Assembly: GCA_030765065.1 (NCBI GenBank)
Contig: CM060975.1
Span: 200,856,007-200,920,006, forward strand
Direction: 5' to 3'
Source: Deroplatys truncata
Lineage: Eukaryota; Arthropoda; Insecta; Mantodea; Mantidae
DNA length: 64,000 bases
Part shown: one piece after another, positions 9,977 to 20,414 of the stretch
Layout: each line of letters begins with the position of its first letter
Numbering within the stretch: the first letter of the stretch is position 1
Position numbers and translations under genes: made by a program
The notes under the pieces: model-generated
What the model saw: the letters and a program-made list of their open reading frames with translations, nothing else
What the model was told of the DNA's origin: nothing
The model's database searches: none

Positions 9977-11365
9977 CACTGCCAGTTGTGAAAATTGCAA
10001 CATCAAGAAAGAATTTACCGAATAACTCCAAACTTGGTGGAAGTGTAGCAGAATGTACGCAATAAGTGATTAGGTTTACAGAGAGATGGGGTACACATAG
10101 GCCGAGCAGAGGCCCCTCGTGTCGGTCCGACAAGGTTAGTGTTGCGCCCCAGTGTAGTCAGTGCAGAGCTGTCAAACAAGGTAAAAGCAATAAAGTTAGT
10201 GCCAGTATGCCTCGTCGACGTCAAAGGGAGTCATATCGGCATGTGAGTGAGATCGAACTGGTCAGAATGATCTGCCTCCGGGAAGCGGATTTGTCATACC
10301 GTGACATTTCGGCTCGTAGAGGGCATGCTGTTACGACAGTGATGCGTGTGTGTAAGCAGTGGATAGATGAAGGTCGTACGCAGCGAAGAGCGGGTACTGG
10401 ACCACGGAACATGACCACAGCACGGAATGACCGTCATCTTGTCCGTATGGACATAACGGACCGTACAGCTTCATCCACAGCGTTGGGTCGACGCTGGAGC
10501 ACTGCAACAGGTGTGAACTTGTCTGCATCAATGGTTCGTCGCCGTCTGCTGCAGATTGGACTGGTTGCATGCATGCCATTACGTTGGCTTCCATTGTCCA
10601 GAAACCACAAGCTCCTCCGACTTCAATGGGCACGTGAACACCGTCACGGGTACTGAGTGGAAAAATGCAGTCTTTTCGGACGAGTCCCGCTTCAACGTGT
10701 CCTACAGTGATGGCCGCATACGTGTCTGGCGGTACCTTTGTGAGCGCAACCTGGAGAGCTGCATTGTTGAGCGGCATAGCGGACAAACAACAGGTGTGGT
10801 GGTTTGGGGCTCCATTGGTTACAACAACCGATGTCACCTCCTATGAATTGAGGGCACTTTGAACAGCAAGTTGTAGAGCCCGAGGTACTCCCCTGCTTCA
10901 GGCATCTCCACAGGCCACATTTCAACAGGACAATGCCCGGCCACATATTGCGAGGAATGTACAAGCCTTCTTAGAAGAGCGACGGGTACCATTGCTTCCC
11001 TGGCCTGCACGTTCGCCTGACATGTCGCCCATCGAACATGTCTGGGATATGGTTGGCCGGCACCTGGTGCGTCACGGTCCTCCAGTAACCAGTGTCACGG
11101 ATTTGTGGGCTCGAATACAAACTGTGTGGAGGGAAATCCCTCAGGAACTTACTCAGAACCTTTTTGATTCAATGCCACGGCGTATAACAGTTCTAATTGC
11201 AGCGCATGGATGTCACACCAAGTATTGAATATTAGGGCCCAAAGGTCATGTATAGATTTGAAAAGCTTACGATATCATTTGTTACTTGTGTACCTAACCT
11301 GTGGTATTAATTCATTGAATTCATGCGTTTACTTCTTGGTATTGCAATTTTCACAAACACCAGTG
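9977..11365 (+). mobile_element. Tc1-like DD34E transposon with terminal inverted repeats
   Basis: A 1.39-kb element flanked by TA (9975-9976 and 11366-11367). The ends are inverted repeats: CACTGCCAGTTGTGAAAATT on the left and the complement of AATTTTCACAAACACCAGTG on the right. The repeat extends about 35 bp with a few mismatches. It interrupts an HLE-1 copy cleanly. Inside is a nearly complete Tc1 transposase with a few breaks. A fragment of the same family lies at 61378-61582. Confidence 0.9.
10207..11228 (+). pseudogene. Tc1-family transposase (DD34E), frameshifted
   Basis: The start at 10207 (MPRRRQRESYRHVSEIELVR) opens the paired-like DNA-binding region. It continues through YRDISARRGHAVTTVMRVCKQW and the second helix-turn-helix (GVNLSASMVRRRLLQIGL). 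The first catalytic aspartate is in AVFSDESRFNVSYSDGR. The second is in QDNARPHIARNVQ. The glutamate is in SPDMSPIEHVWDM, 34 residues after the second aspartate by my count. The C-terminus ends CHTKY at 11228. The frame breaks near 10650 (after AREHRHG) and again between about 10850 and 10930, so the copy is inactive. All three catalytic residues are preserved, which suggests recent decay. The enzyme type excises the element and inserts it at TA. Confidence 0.9.
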
Positions 11366-11562
11366 TATACAAAATTATACAAAATTCCTTCCGGATGAAG
11401 AGGGCTTCACAGGTTATTGCCAGAAAATTCAAGATATACATTTTATTTTTCATATAAATAATCTAAGCAAATGGTACTTTAATCAAAATCGTTGCAACCA
11501 TTTTTTTAAAAAAATCAATATTTTCGAAAAAAGGGTAGCTTGGGATTGGGGAATTCTCTTAA

Positions 11563-12084
11563 GGAGAGTCAGAATGGCATTCTGGGGTGGAATTCCACGA
11601 AGTTATTTATTGTGGAATTAATGTTCCCTGATGTTCTTAAAACCGAATAATAATATTTATTTTACTGTACCAATGATTTAAACGCCTTTAAATAATATGG
11701 AGCTGGGAAGTGCTAAAGTATGGTTCCAACATTGTAAAACCTGATTGCTGCTTTTCTCAATTCTAATGTTCTAACTCATCTCAAGTAGTTATAAGTCTAA
11801 CCTTTTGTGCAATTAAAACAGTACTTAAACTATTTTTTAAAATTTTCTTTCCAATAATTTATGTAAAATTATTATTTTTAAAAAGAAATTTTGAAGACAC
11901 ATAATTAAAAATAATAAATGCTTGTTGTTAACTTCAATATAATATTTATTATGTTTAATGTATTATAAAAGTATTGTAGAACAACAAGTAATACTTTGAA
12001 CTTGTTATGTGCAGTGATTCTTGAGCTAAGACTACCGGAAGAATCTCTTTTAAACATTGACGAGATAGACTGTTCCGACTCCCC
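11563..12084. mobile_element. non-autonomous TTAA-flanked element (piggyBac-like MITE)
   Basis: A 522-bp, AT-rich element with no coding capacity sits between TTAA at 11559-11562 and TTAA at 12085-12088. Its ends are imperfect inverted repeats: GGAGAGTCAGAA on the left, and GGGGAGTCGGAA when the right end is read inward. Removing it restores the expected HLE-1 sequence (GGGGAATTCTCTTAAAAATC). TTAA duplication is the hallmark of piggyBac-type transposases. The terminal sequence does not start with the usual CCC, so the family label is tentative. Confidence 0.7.
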
Positions 12085-12206
12085 TTAAAAATCTGCGTGT
12101 CGCTCTTTGTATAATGCTGAATCTAAATAGTACGTTTGGTATTTATAGGATATTTAGTGTTCGGATTATCTGTTTACAGACTCAGGCATGCATAACACAT
12201 GCATAA

Positions 12207-12310
12207 CACATACATACATACATACATACATGCATACATACATACATGCATACATACATACATACATGCATACATACATACATACATACATACATACATA
12301 CATACATACA
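12207..12310. repeat. (CATA)n microsatellite
   Basis: About 100 bp of CATA units with occasional CATG. It occupies the position of the CA tract in other HLE-1 copies, so it is the variable microsatellite of that family. Confidence 0.9.
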
Positions 12311-12430
12311 AGGATCTTTTTCTAAACGTTTTCCTTTTTTTATTCAGTGGCATTAAAATATCTATTTCCGGTGAAATTTCATATCGAATTTATGGTTGGA
12401 ATGCAGCACCTCCTCTGTCTATTGGGTATA

Positions 12431-13713
12431 CACACCCGTGAAAAAAAAGTCATCCCCAGATTCCATGTAACGATCGGGGTGCTTTGTATACCTTTGTAAC
12501 AGCTGTGTTCACAATGCACTGTAGAATGGTCTGAGTCCTGTGAGCGCAATGGTTAGCTTATAACTGTGCTTCTCGATAGTGACATTCATAAGCTACTGTA
12601 AAGAGAACACGGAAAAAGTTTCGCTGGCCGAGAGGTTAAGAAGGTACCGCTTGAACTCGTAAGCTCCTCGGTTCAAACCCCCCATTAGTTATTGTTAGTT
12701 TTATACTCTTAATTTTATGACTGGGTGTGTAGAACATAATATTCATTAACATAACTTTAGCATTTTAAGTTTTAGGCATATCTTTACACACAAAATACAA
12801 TTCTACAAAAATACTCCTTTTATATAAGTTCATGCAAATAAACTATTATCTTCTAAAACTAAAGTACATAACAAATAAACAAAATTAGTAGCAGGTATAG
12901 TAACCCTGAGCACCTCTAACTGCCTCATTTTCGGGTTACAGATGAAATTAAATTCCTGTAGTAACGTGGATGAGAAGCTACAAAATCACAGGCTTCTTGA
13001 ATGTGTGCCCAGAATCCTGTACGAATTCAACTTCATCAGGGTATCTTATCATCACAGAGGGCATCAAAATATTCTCAAGTTTTACCATGTATTGCTTGCT
13101 GTTCCGTGTATTGCCAAGCTGCCGCGAGCACCTAGACCGTCCTTTGATATCCCAAGATATAGATATGCAACCATGTTGAAACTGTGAAGCCACGTATTTT
13201 GCATCGTAATAACTATTCTGTTATGAACTTCACCAAATGCTGTGTATGAAATGGAGTATATTGAAAACAGTAATCATTAAACATTATTAACAGAAGAAAA
13301 ATTGTTTGCTACATGCGAGAAGCGAACTGCGGTCTTAACCACAGAAACACTATGCGCTTTGCCACAACGCTACAGAGAAGACACATCAAAGGTAGCATGT
13401 TTAATAATGCGTACAACTTGCTGCAGCGGCTACACAACTGTATTGCGTATGGTGTAAACAAGGTGCTGTGCCGTGTAGGACTTAGAAAAGTTTGACATTC
13501 AAGATATGGCTCATTTTTTGTCCACGGGTGTACATGGAAGAGAAAAGCAAAAATGTGACGTGGTGCGTTCACACGACGTTTTCTAGCCAACTAGACGTTT
13601 TCTAGCCGACGTTTTCACTTATATCCGTTAAATACTATAGTATTTGTGTAAAGGTTATTCTTGTATCCAGTTATGTTATTCACGATTATTTCTGAGTTTT
13701 TATTTAATGTAAT
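12431..13713. other. no recognised gene; one tRNA-like relic
   Basis: AT-rich sequence with short open frames that look accidental. At about 12622-12690 a tRNA-like pattern occurs: an A-box-like TGGCCGAGAGGTTAAG and a B box GGTTCAAACCC about 35 bases on. It resembles the ends of a tRNA-Ser but is too short and has no matching acceptor stem, so I read it as a relic of a tRNA-derived repeat. A short direct duplication (GACGTTTTCTAGCC) occurs near 13576-13612. Confidence 0.5.
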
Positions 13714-13798
13714 TAATTGTTCTTATACACAACCGTGTGTAGGACAAGGTTGAAACAGTAGAATCAGACGACTGCAAAATTCATAGCTGTGATTTTAT
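13714..13798 (-). repeat. SINE-A fragment, reverse (3' end)
   Basis: Reverse-strand 3' end of the SINE-A repeat: AATTGTTCTTATACACAACC, then GGTTGAAACAGTAGAATCAG, ending at the ATTCATAGCTGTGATT block. It lies head-on against a plus-strand SINE-A copy, forming an inverted arrangement. Confidence 0.7.
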
Positions 13799-14048
13799 CC
13801 TAACAGTTGTTAAACTATAAAGCCCGGGACTTGAAGTACTTAGGACAGAGTAAGTCGCCATTGGCGTGTGTCATCTCAAAACAGTTTGAGAGCTCCTTGT
13901 GGTTTACGGAAAAAATGCGCGTCAGTTGGGGAATTTAATGGGAGCTGCCATGGGAGCTCGGTTAGAGTAACCGGAGGGAAACCAGAAGACCTGTGGTTCA
14001 TATCCCGGCTATGGCATTGAATGTTTCACTTGTCTGGCTCACGTTTCC
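13799..14048 (+). repeat. SINE-A repeat with internal tRNA-like region
   Basis: The copy begins with a conserved body (AAGCCCGGGACTTGAAGTAC, GTGTCATCTCAAAACAG, CTCCTTGTGGTTTAC) and then enters a tRNA-like region. That region has GCTGCCATGGGAGCTCGGTTAGAG (A-box like), GTGGTTCATATCCCGG (B-box like) and the 3' acceptor-like CTATGGCA. It ends near TGGCTCACGTTTCC. The tRNA part sits about 150 bp into the repeat, whereas SINE heads are usually at the 5' end. Confidence 0.75.
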
Positions 14049-14446
14049 ATTTTTATTTATTTTGCCGGGAAATTATTTCAAATTAAAGTATAAGTACAGT
14101 GCTAATCGCACGTATATATTTTATTTATTTATTTATTTATTTGTGCTAGCAAACTTTCTTAGAATATGGCTATACATCAGCCCAAGCTGTTATCTTGCCA
14201 TATTCTACCCATATTACATTCTTTAATTATAACAAAATGATAATAATAATAATAATAATAATAACATAATAGTATTAATACCAAAATAATAATCTAATAA
14301 TACTAATATTATAATAATGATAATATAATTACATAACACAACATCACATGATGAAACTAATTCACATCTCTTTATTGTCCATAACCATTATCTTTTTTGC
14401 TTTGGACAGGTACTCTACGTCTATATATAGTCAATACTTTATACTT

Positions 14447-14484
<38 letters not shown>

Positions 14485-15460
14485 CATTGCCTTATTTCAT
14501 TAATAGTTTCCCTTTTCTCGGTTGCAAGGCCTTGACGTATTTTCCGCGTACCTTTCGCGTCACCTGCCGCGCCAAGTTCGCGGGGTCGGATTATTTCCCG
14601 GTTGCATTTCTGCCTCTCTTGGGAGTTGATTTCGTTAGTGTCCATGGGTGGTCCCTGGATGAGTATTTTAGTTATGTAGACTAGCAAACCTTTATTGTAC
14701 CAGAAACTCTGGCTCTTCTGACCGGCGTGTCTTTACTTGTGTTTGCCAGTAGCTTCTTAGGTTTTTCAAACCGATTACATATCCCCGACAATCATTTAGC
14801 ATTTACGCGAAACTACACACACACGGTTTGTTTTGGTTAGTTTTAAAGTGTTTTAACTTTGTGTAAGTTTACTGTAAGTTAGTATTTTCTGACTTCTTGC
14901 TGGCTATACGTGGGGGTGTTAAGCACTGCTATTTAAGCCTGTTCAAGGTGTTCTGATTTACAGAAAGTGTACAAGCGACCCTTTGCCTTGAACAATTTGT
15001 CAAGAACAAACCTATACTTTGTATGAAGCCTAGTACTTGTACACGTTATACTTATTAAAATGTGATCTATTTGACTCTTGAGCTTTAAGGGTTAGTCATT
15101 TGGGGGACATTTCCTGTCTTGTAGCGAGTCTTGCCGCGACTTCGTTTCCCGATACATATAATATGCAAAAACTGCACTCAAATGTTAGACTTTGGAGGGA
15201 GTATATATGCAGCGTAAAATATATCTAGCAGTTAACGCTACGAAAAAGTATCCTAATAAGCTGTATATCTTAGTGAGCTATACATTTTTCCTATAGTAAG
15301 ATTCGGACTTTGTTCCTAATCTACCTTTCAGAATTAGTTCACGCTTTGGCCGGTAGTAGCCAGTTTGTGGCTGTGCTGTTTACGCGGAAGAGCTCCCAAC
15401 ATCTGATCGAAAAACACATATGCGATTCACAACTGTAAAGCTTCCAACATAGTATGACTA
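14049..15460. other. AT-rich stretch with microsatellites, no gene recognised
   Basis: It contains a TTTA-rich run near 14120-14142, an AAT microsatellite at 14240-14265 and a TC microsatellite at 14451-14482. A GC-richer block at about 14520-14660 (CGCGTCACCTGCCGCGCC) shows no recognisable product in any frame. Nothing else is supported. Confidence 0.6.
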
Positions 15461-15463
15461 TGA

Positions 15464-16479
15464 TGCATCACAAATTACTTAAATGTAAATGATGATTGTA
15501 ATATGAATATCCATTTTTATGTGACATTGATTTGAGATGTTTCTTGACTGTAATTATTGTTGAGAAGTAAGTTTTTAATGCCTTACTGAAACTGTCAATA
15601 ATAGTGCGCAATAATGCAGCGAGGGGGTGAGCTGTTTATCATTATTGGAAACGAGGAAGTTACGTAATGTTGGCGCGTTTTTTCCGTTTAGAACCTTCTG
15701 GAATATTTCCCTAGAGCATATGTATTCATAATTTTCATTGGATATAAAAATAGACGCTAATGTTGGCGCGTTTTATTAGCCAATTGCAGTTCAGTTATAA
15801 TCTTAAGGCATATCGGTGTGTATAAATAGAAGCAGTAGGTTAGAGGTAAAATCCTTCAGTCGTTCAGTTCATCAAAAATCTGTGTACACTACACGTCGTC
15901 TTCAGTCAGTCAGTTCGTCGAAAGTATTTGTACGGCAAACGTCGGGTATCGATTCACAAGTTACACGCAGCAGAATTATGAAAGATCTAAAGTATGGTAA
16001 AGTTAATTATACAAAAGATTGAAGTACGTGGATTAAAAGAATTATCAGTAAGAAGTTGTTATAACAGTTTCAGTTTGGCGAGTATCTAGATCAATGTGTA
16101 AAAGTGAGAGTGAACGAGTTCGACAATAAAATTATAAACAAATTTCTTCATCAGTGTTCTTTTTGGATAAAAGATTCCTTTCCGTTTACACAACCCTGAT
16201 CAAGAGATATGTTCGACCGAGACATAATAGCTAGCCGGAGGACAGTAAACAAAAATTAAATCAAATAACAGTCGCATTCTTTCGAACACTAACACTGCTG
16301 CAAATTGATAACACCACATGGAGCTACAAACCGAACAAATGAATGACGTCACAAGATGGCTTCCACGCGTGAAGTAAACATAAATACATAAACATTTATA
16401 AATAAAACCGTCGCAAATGGCTACCACAACGTGGGGCTACAATAATGTTAAATAAATAAACAACATAAATATTACTACA
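15464..16479 (+). repeat. 5' LTR
   Basis: About 1,016 bp, TG...CA ends, matching 18536-19552. It holds a TATAAATA box, duplicated TCAGT initiator-like motifs, a heat-shock-element match and two copies of AATGTTGGCGCGTTTT. A 68-codon open frame (15816-16022) is repeated in the 3' LTR. It covers the transcription start region and is probably not a gene. Confidence 0.9.
15659..15860 (+). promoter_or_regulatory. LTR promoter with heat-shock-element-like site
   Basis: In order: GTTACGTAAT (15659-15668), which fits the PAR-bZIP/vrille-type consensus; AATGTTGGCGCGTTTT (15666-15681 and again 15759-15774), which resembles an E2F-type GGCGCG site; AGAACCTTCTGGAAT (15690-15704), a perfect three-unit nGAAnnTTCnnGAAn heat-shock element; TATAAATA (15821-15828); and TCAGT initiator-like motifs from 15856. 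The initiator region is a 44-bp imperfect duplication (15855-15898 and 15901-15944). The spacing from TATA to the first TCAGT (about 35 bp) suits an arthropod core promoter. Heat responsiveness is inferred. Confidence 0.6.
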
Positions 16480-16940
16480 AAATGGCGACCAACGTGGGGC
16501 AAAGTGACCAGGAAAGGGGCAAAGTAACCAGGAAAGTAGCAGAATTAACCAGGAAAGTAGCAGAATTAACCAGGATGTGCAATGAATGGAGCAGTGAATT
16601 GATCTACAAGACGCAGATTCCAGAAACAACAAAAGGGACGACAGACTACGCGGATGATTGGACATCGTAATTCCCAGATTACAAGGCAACAGGGGAATTC
16701 AACTACAAAAACATCGAGAAGACGCAGATTCCAGACACAACTATAGGAACGACAGACTACGCGGATGAGTGGACACAAAAACATCGAGACAACGTAGATT
16801 CATCGTAATACAACGCAGAAGTGACATCTAATCTAGGAGAGAGGGGCAGAAAGCTGGACATCAAAGCTACATCAGCAGATAGCATCAGAAAGGTTAGAAA
16901 CGTGTGATTTTTATTCTAAAAAAAAGGTGTAAAATTTTAA
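16480..16940 (+). other. leader of the LTR element with short tandem repeats
   Basis: Untranslated leader between the 5' LTR and the gag-like frame. It starts AAATGGCGACCAACGTGGGG, probably containing the primer-binding site. It has tandem copies of an AACCAGGAAAGTAGCAGAATT-like unit (about 16505-16575) and a longer imperfect repeat around GACGCAGATTCCAGA (about 16610-16770). Confidence 0.6.
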
Positions 16941-17966
16941 ATGTACCTTAGGAGCGGTAGGATAAAGAAAACAATGGCTACTAATAATACAGAAGAAATA
17001 ATTATGGAGGGAGATAATGTAACAGTTAGCTGTAATTCAATACAGGATACAGAAAATAGCTTAAACAATGTAGTATTTGATGGAGGAAATGTTAGTGAAG
17101 AAAGCCAGAATAAAATAGCAGGAAATGTTAATTTTGATGCTAGTATGATGATGGAAATGCTGAGAAATTTTAGAGATCAATTAAGGGAAGATATTGGTAA
17201 GAGTTTTGAGAAATTAGGGCATAAATTAGATCAAATCAATGAAGATATGAAAAAAAGGAATAGGGAAATAATTGGAGATATAGAAAATAGAAATAGGAAA
17301 ATACTAGAAGGATTTGAAAAGAAAGTTACGAAGCTAGATAGTAGTATGCCAAAAATGATAGATGAAAATCAAAAAGTAATAGTAAGTGAGACAGGAGAAG
17401 TTTCAAAGAAAATGTCAGATATGAGTAGGGAAATAGGTAACAAAAAAAATGAGGTTAATACTAAAAGTGAACATGTTGATGCAAAATGTACAGAGTTGGG
17501 TAGTAGAATGAGTAACATTTCAAGTGAGATAAGAGAGATGAAAGAGGTTATGAATGTAGATGTGAATCAGGCGCAGGTTAATTTCAGAGGGGAGATATCA
17601 GAAATACAGAAGGAGTCAGTAATGCAAAGAAATAAATTGTACGAAGAAGTTAAAGTTTTGCCTGTAAATAATCAAAAGTTAACTTCTGAAATTAACAAAT
17701 ACCAACCTGTTCAGAATGAAAACTCCAGTCCAGTACAATTTAGTACAGATTTGTCAGAGTACTCTCAAAGTAAAGAGACAGTAGGAGCATTGAAAATGAT
17801 AATTGTTAAAAGATGTGTTGTTCAGGAAACTGTAGATTGTTTTCAAATGTTATCATGGGATGAAATTTCATATGAATACAAGAGGTTATTTATGAACAAA
17901 TTTTGGAAGGTTAGGATACGGCTACGAGTAATGTTTAGCCACAGACAATTTGATCCAGGAGGGTAA
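16941..17966 (+). CDS. gag-like protein of the non-autonomous LTR element
   Basis: An open frame of 341 codons. The start MYLRSGRIKK resembles the N-termini of insect gypsy gag proteins. The middle is highly charged, rich in K, E, N and S, with heptad-like spacing over about residues 65-240, so it is probably coiled coil. The end (SWDEISYEYKRLFMNKFW) resembles the gag segment where related proteins begin their capsid-like domain. No zinc knuckle, protease or polymerase follows. In the family gag packages the element's RNA. Here it is the only product and other functions would have to be supplied by a relative. The assignment to gypsy gag is by pattern only. Confidence 0.65.
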   Translation: MYLRSGRIKKTMATNNTEEIIMEGDNVTVSCNSIQDTENSLNNVVFDGGNVSEESQNKIAGNVNFDASMMMEMLRNFRDQLREDIGKSFEKLGHKLDQINEDMKKRNREIIGDIENRNRKILEGFEKKVTKLDSSMPKMIDENQKVIVSETGEVSKKMSDMSREIGNKKNEVNTKSEHVDAKCTELGSRMSNISSEIREMKEVMNVDVNQAQVNFRGEISEIQKESVMQRNKLYEEVKVLPVNNQKLTSEINKYQPVQNENSSPVQFSTDLSEYSQSKETVGALKMIIVKRCVVQETVDCFQMLSWDEISYEYKRLFMNKFWKVRIRLRVMFSHRQFDPGG

Positions 17967-18535
17967 ATAGCAATGAGATGTAAAGTAAATGCTGGATAGT
18001 TAAAGATGAAATGCAGAGCAATGTATTGGATGAGAAAACAGAAATAAATTCAGAACAAAACAATAAAAAAAAATAAATTCAGAACAAAAAAAAATTGGGT
18101 AAAAATAATTAAAACAAATACTTATGTAGCAAACAGAAAATGTAAAACAGTGTCTAGATTTAATAGATGTAAATATATTTATGTAAAGGGTGAATATTTT
18201 GGTAAATATGTGTAATAATTACAAAATTCTTAAATGCACAAATTTTTGTTAACAACTTAAGAAAGTAAGCAATTTTGTAACAGTAATTAAATAATTCATG
18301 GTACAGTATTGGCTATAAAAAAATTGTAATGTTAGATTAATGTCTAAACACATTAAACAAGTAGTGGCGAGATAAAAAAAAACATATGTCGTGTGTTAAA
18401 TGCGTGTGAAGTGTTAAGTGAAAGTGATAGCGTGTGTTTCAAGATTTAGGAGACTAAAAACCCAATTATAAAATTTCCAAACAAGTTGTAAATATTCATA
18501 ATTATGTTTCTAGTGGGGCATATGATGCAGTAATT

Positions 18536-19552
18536 TGTATCACAAATTACTTAAATGTAAATAATGATTGTAATATGAATATGCATTTTTATGTGACATT
18601 GATTTGAGATGTTTCTTGGCTGTAATTATTGTTGAGAAGTAAGTTTTTAATGCCTTACTGAAACTGTCAATAATAGTGCGCAATAATGCAGCGAGGGGGT
18701 GAGCTGTTTATCATTATTGGAAACGAGGAAGTTACGTAATGTTGGCGCGTTTTTTCCGTTTAGAACCTTCTGGAATATTTCCCTAGAGCATATGTATTCA
18801 TAATTTTCATTGGATATAAAAATAGACGCTAATGTTGGCGCGTTTTATTAGCCAATTGCAGTTCAGTTATAATCTTTAGGCATATCGGTGTGTATAAATA
18901 GAAGCAGTAGGTTAGAGGTAAAATCCTTCAGTCGTTCAGTTCATCAAAAATCTGTGTACACTACACGTCGTCTTCAGTCAGTCAGTTCGTCGAAAGTATT
19001 TGTACGGCAAACGTCGGGTATCGATTCACAAGTTACACGCAGCAGAATTATGAAAGATCTAAAGTATGGTAAAGTTAATTATACAAAAGATTGAAGTACG
19101 TGAATTAAAAGAATTATCAGTAAGAAGTTGTTATAACAGTTTCAGTTTGGCGAGTATCTAGATCAATGTGTAAAAGTGAGAGTGAACGTGTTCGACAATA
19201 AAATTATAAACAAATTTCTTCATCAGTGTTCTTTTTGGATAAAAGATTCCTTTCCGTTTACACAACCCTGATCAAGAGATATGTTCGACCGAGACATAAT
19301 AGCTAGCCGGAGGACAGTAAACAAAAATTAAATCAAATAACAGTCGCATTCTTTCGAACACTAACACTGCTGCAAATTGATAACACCAGATGGAGCTACA
19401 AACCGAACAAATGAATGACGTCACAAGATGGCTTCCACGCGTGAAGTAAACATAAATACATAAACATTTATAAATAAAACCGTCGCAAATTGGCTACCAC
19501 AACGTGGGGCTACAATAATGTTAAATAAATAAACAACATAAATATTACTACA
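18536..19552 (+). repeat. 3' LTR
   Basis: Nearly identical to 15464-16479. It includes the heat-shock-element match at 18762-18776 and TATAAATA at 18893-18900. It ends ATTACTACA, after which unrelated sequence (AGTAACAAACACCGC) begins. Confidence 0.9.
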
Positions 19553-20120
19553 AGTAACAAACACCGCAGTTCTTACGCGAATGGCAGCTTAAGAGCCCTA
19601 CGCAAAACGTAGCCGAAGGATGCTTTTTTATAAGTAGGGGACTGAACCACTTGCGGCTAAACACTTTATTTGGTGGGATAGATACGGTAGGAAACGAGAG
19701 TGTGTGGAAGAACTACAAAGATCACTATTTTCGCGGATTTTGCTACTACTCATGGGTTGGGACTTTCTTCCGCGCATGCCCAGTGGTAATAAAATGGAGA
19801 AGTTTGACATTTAGCAATTTTTTTGTATATAAGAAAGTGTCTTAAAAAGGGGGGAGTGGGTACGTGCGTTACAGGTTTTCTAACAGTTAAAATCTCCGTT
19901 TAATCTGTGTAATATATGCATATTCCTCCTTTAATCATCTTTCTTCCGCATTTCAATCGAAAAGATATAGAAAATCGTTACTCAAGGTCCTGTGTATCTC
20001 TAATAGTTTCTTAGTTTTAAAAAAGTATTCAACATTATGTTTGTATGAAGTGGCTTCACAGGTTTTTCACAGAAAATTAAACATTTATATTATGTTTACA
20101 TTACATAATATCTGAGGTGT
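19553..20120. other. no recognised gene
   Basis: Unique-looking sequence with short open frames only. A fragment resembling HLE-1 (AGTTTTAAAAAAGTATTC, then GGCTTCACAGGTTTTTCACAGAAAATT) lies near 20015-20080 and may be a decayed copy. Confidence 0.5.
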
Positions 20121-20410
20121 AGTCGTCCTCCGTGGACTAGTGGTTACCGTGCTAGCCTCTAGTTCCCGAGGTCGCGGGTTCAACCCCGGGGGAGAGCAAT
20201 GAATTTTTTTTGGGCGTAAGAATCCTTAGCACGGCTTCCTTCGGAAGGGGAGTAAAGCCGGTGGTCCCGTGTCGTAGATTTACGGCACTTAAAGAACCTC
20301 AAACCGGATAAGAGACCTCTGAGCAAAATGTCCGGTCTTTCACGCTCAATACAGAATGGGACGCTCAGGACCATAGTAGTTAAAGAACGTCCATAAATAC
20401 ATAACAACAA
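20121..20410 (+). repeat. SINE-B, tRNA-derived
   Basis: The head is tRNA-like: GTCCTCCGTGGACTAGTGGTTACC (A box) and GTCGCGGGTTCAACCCCGGG (B box). It continues with the family body TTTGGGCGTAAGAATCCTTAG, GTCGTAGATTTACGGCAC, AAAATGTCCGGTCTTTCACG and AAAGAACGTCCATAAATA. It lies directly upstream of a full-length HLE-1 copy. Confidence 0.85.
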
Positions 20411-20414
20411 AAAA

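Larger units (their letters stand above)
9566..12430 (+). repeat. HLE-1 repeat (form b), plus strand, split by two transposons
   Basis: A diverged HLE-1 copy in three pieces. The first is about 9566-9976, including TGGTTTACCAGTTAT. The second is 11366-11558, resuming TACAAAATTATACAAAATTCC. The third is 12089-12430, with TCTGCGTGTCGC, an expanded CATA microsatellite and TATTTCCGGTGAAAT. The breaks coincide with a Tc1 element and a TTAA-flanked MITE, so this HLE-1 copy is older than both. Confidence 0.75.
15461..19552 (+). mobile_element. young non-autonomous LTR retrotransposon (Ty3/gypsy-type gag only)
   Basis: Two about 1-kb direct repeats, each ending ATTACTACA, enclose about 2 kb. The internal region has one long gag-like reading frame and no reverse transcriptase, integrase or protease. 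A purine-rich tract (TCTAGTGGGGCA, about 18510-18521) precedes the right LTR. By eye the LTRs differ at about eight or nine positions in about 1,016, so the insertion is recent. I could not identify a target-site duplication with confidence. The structure looks whole for an element that must borrow its pol functions from a relative. Confidence 0.85.

Noticed and set aside
15816-16022. 68-codon frame present identically in both LTRs
   Set aside because: It covers the TATA/initiator region and a 44-bp duplication. Identity follows from LTR identity.
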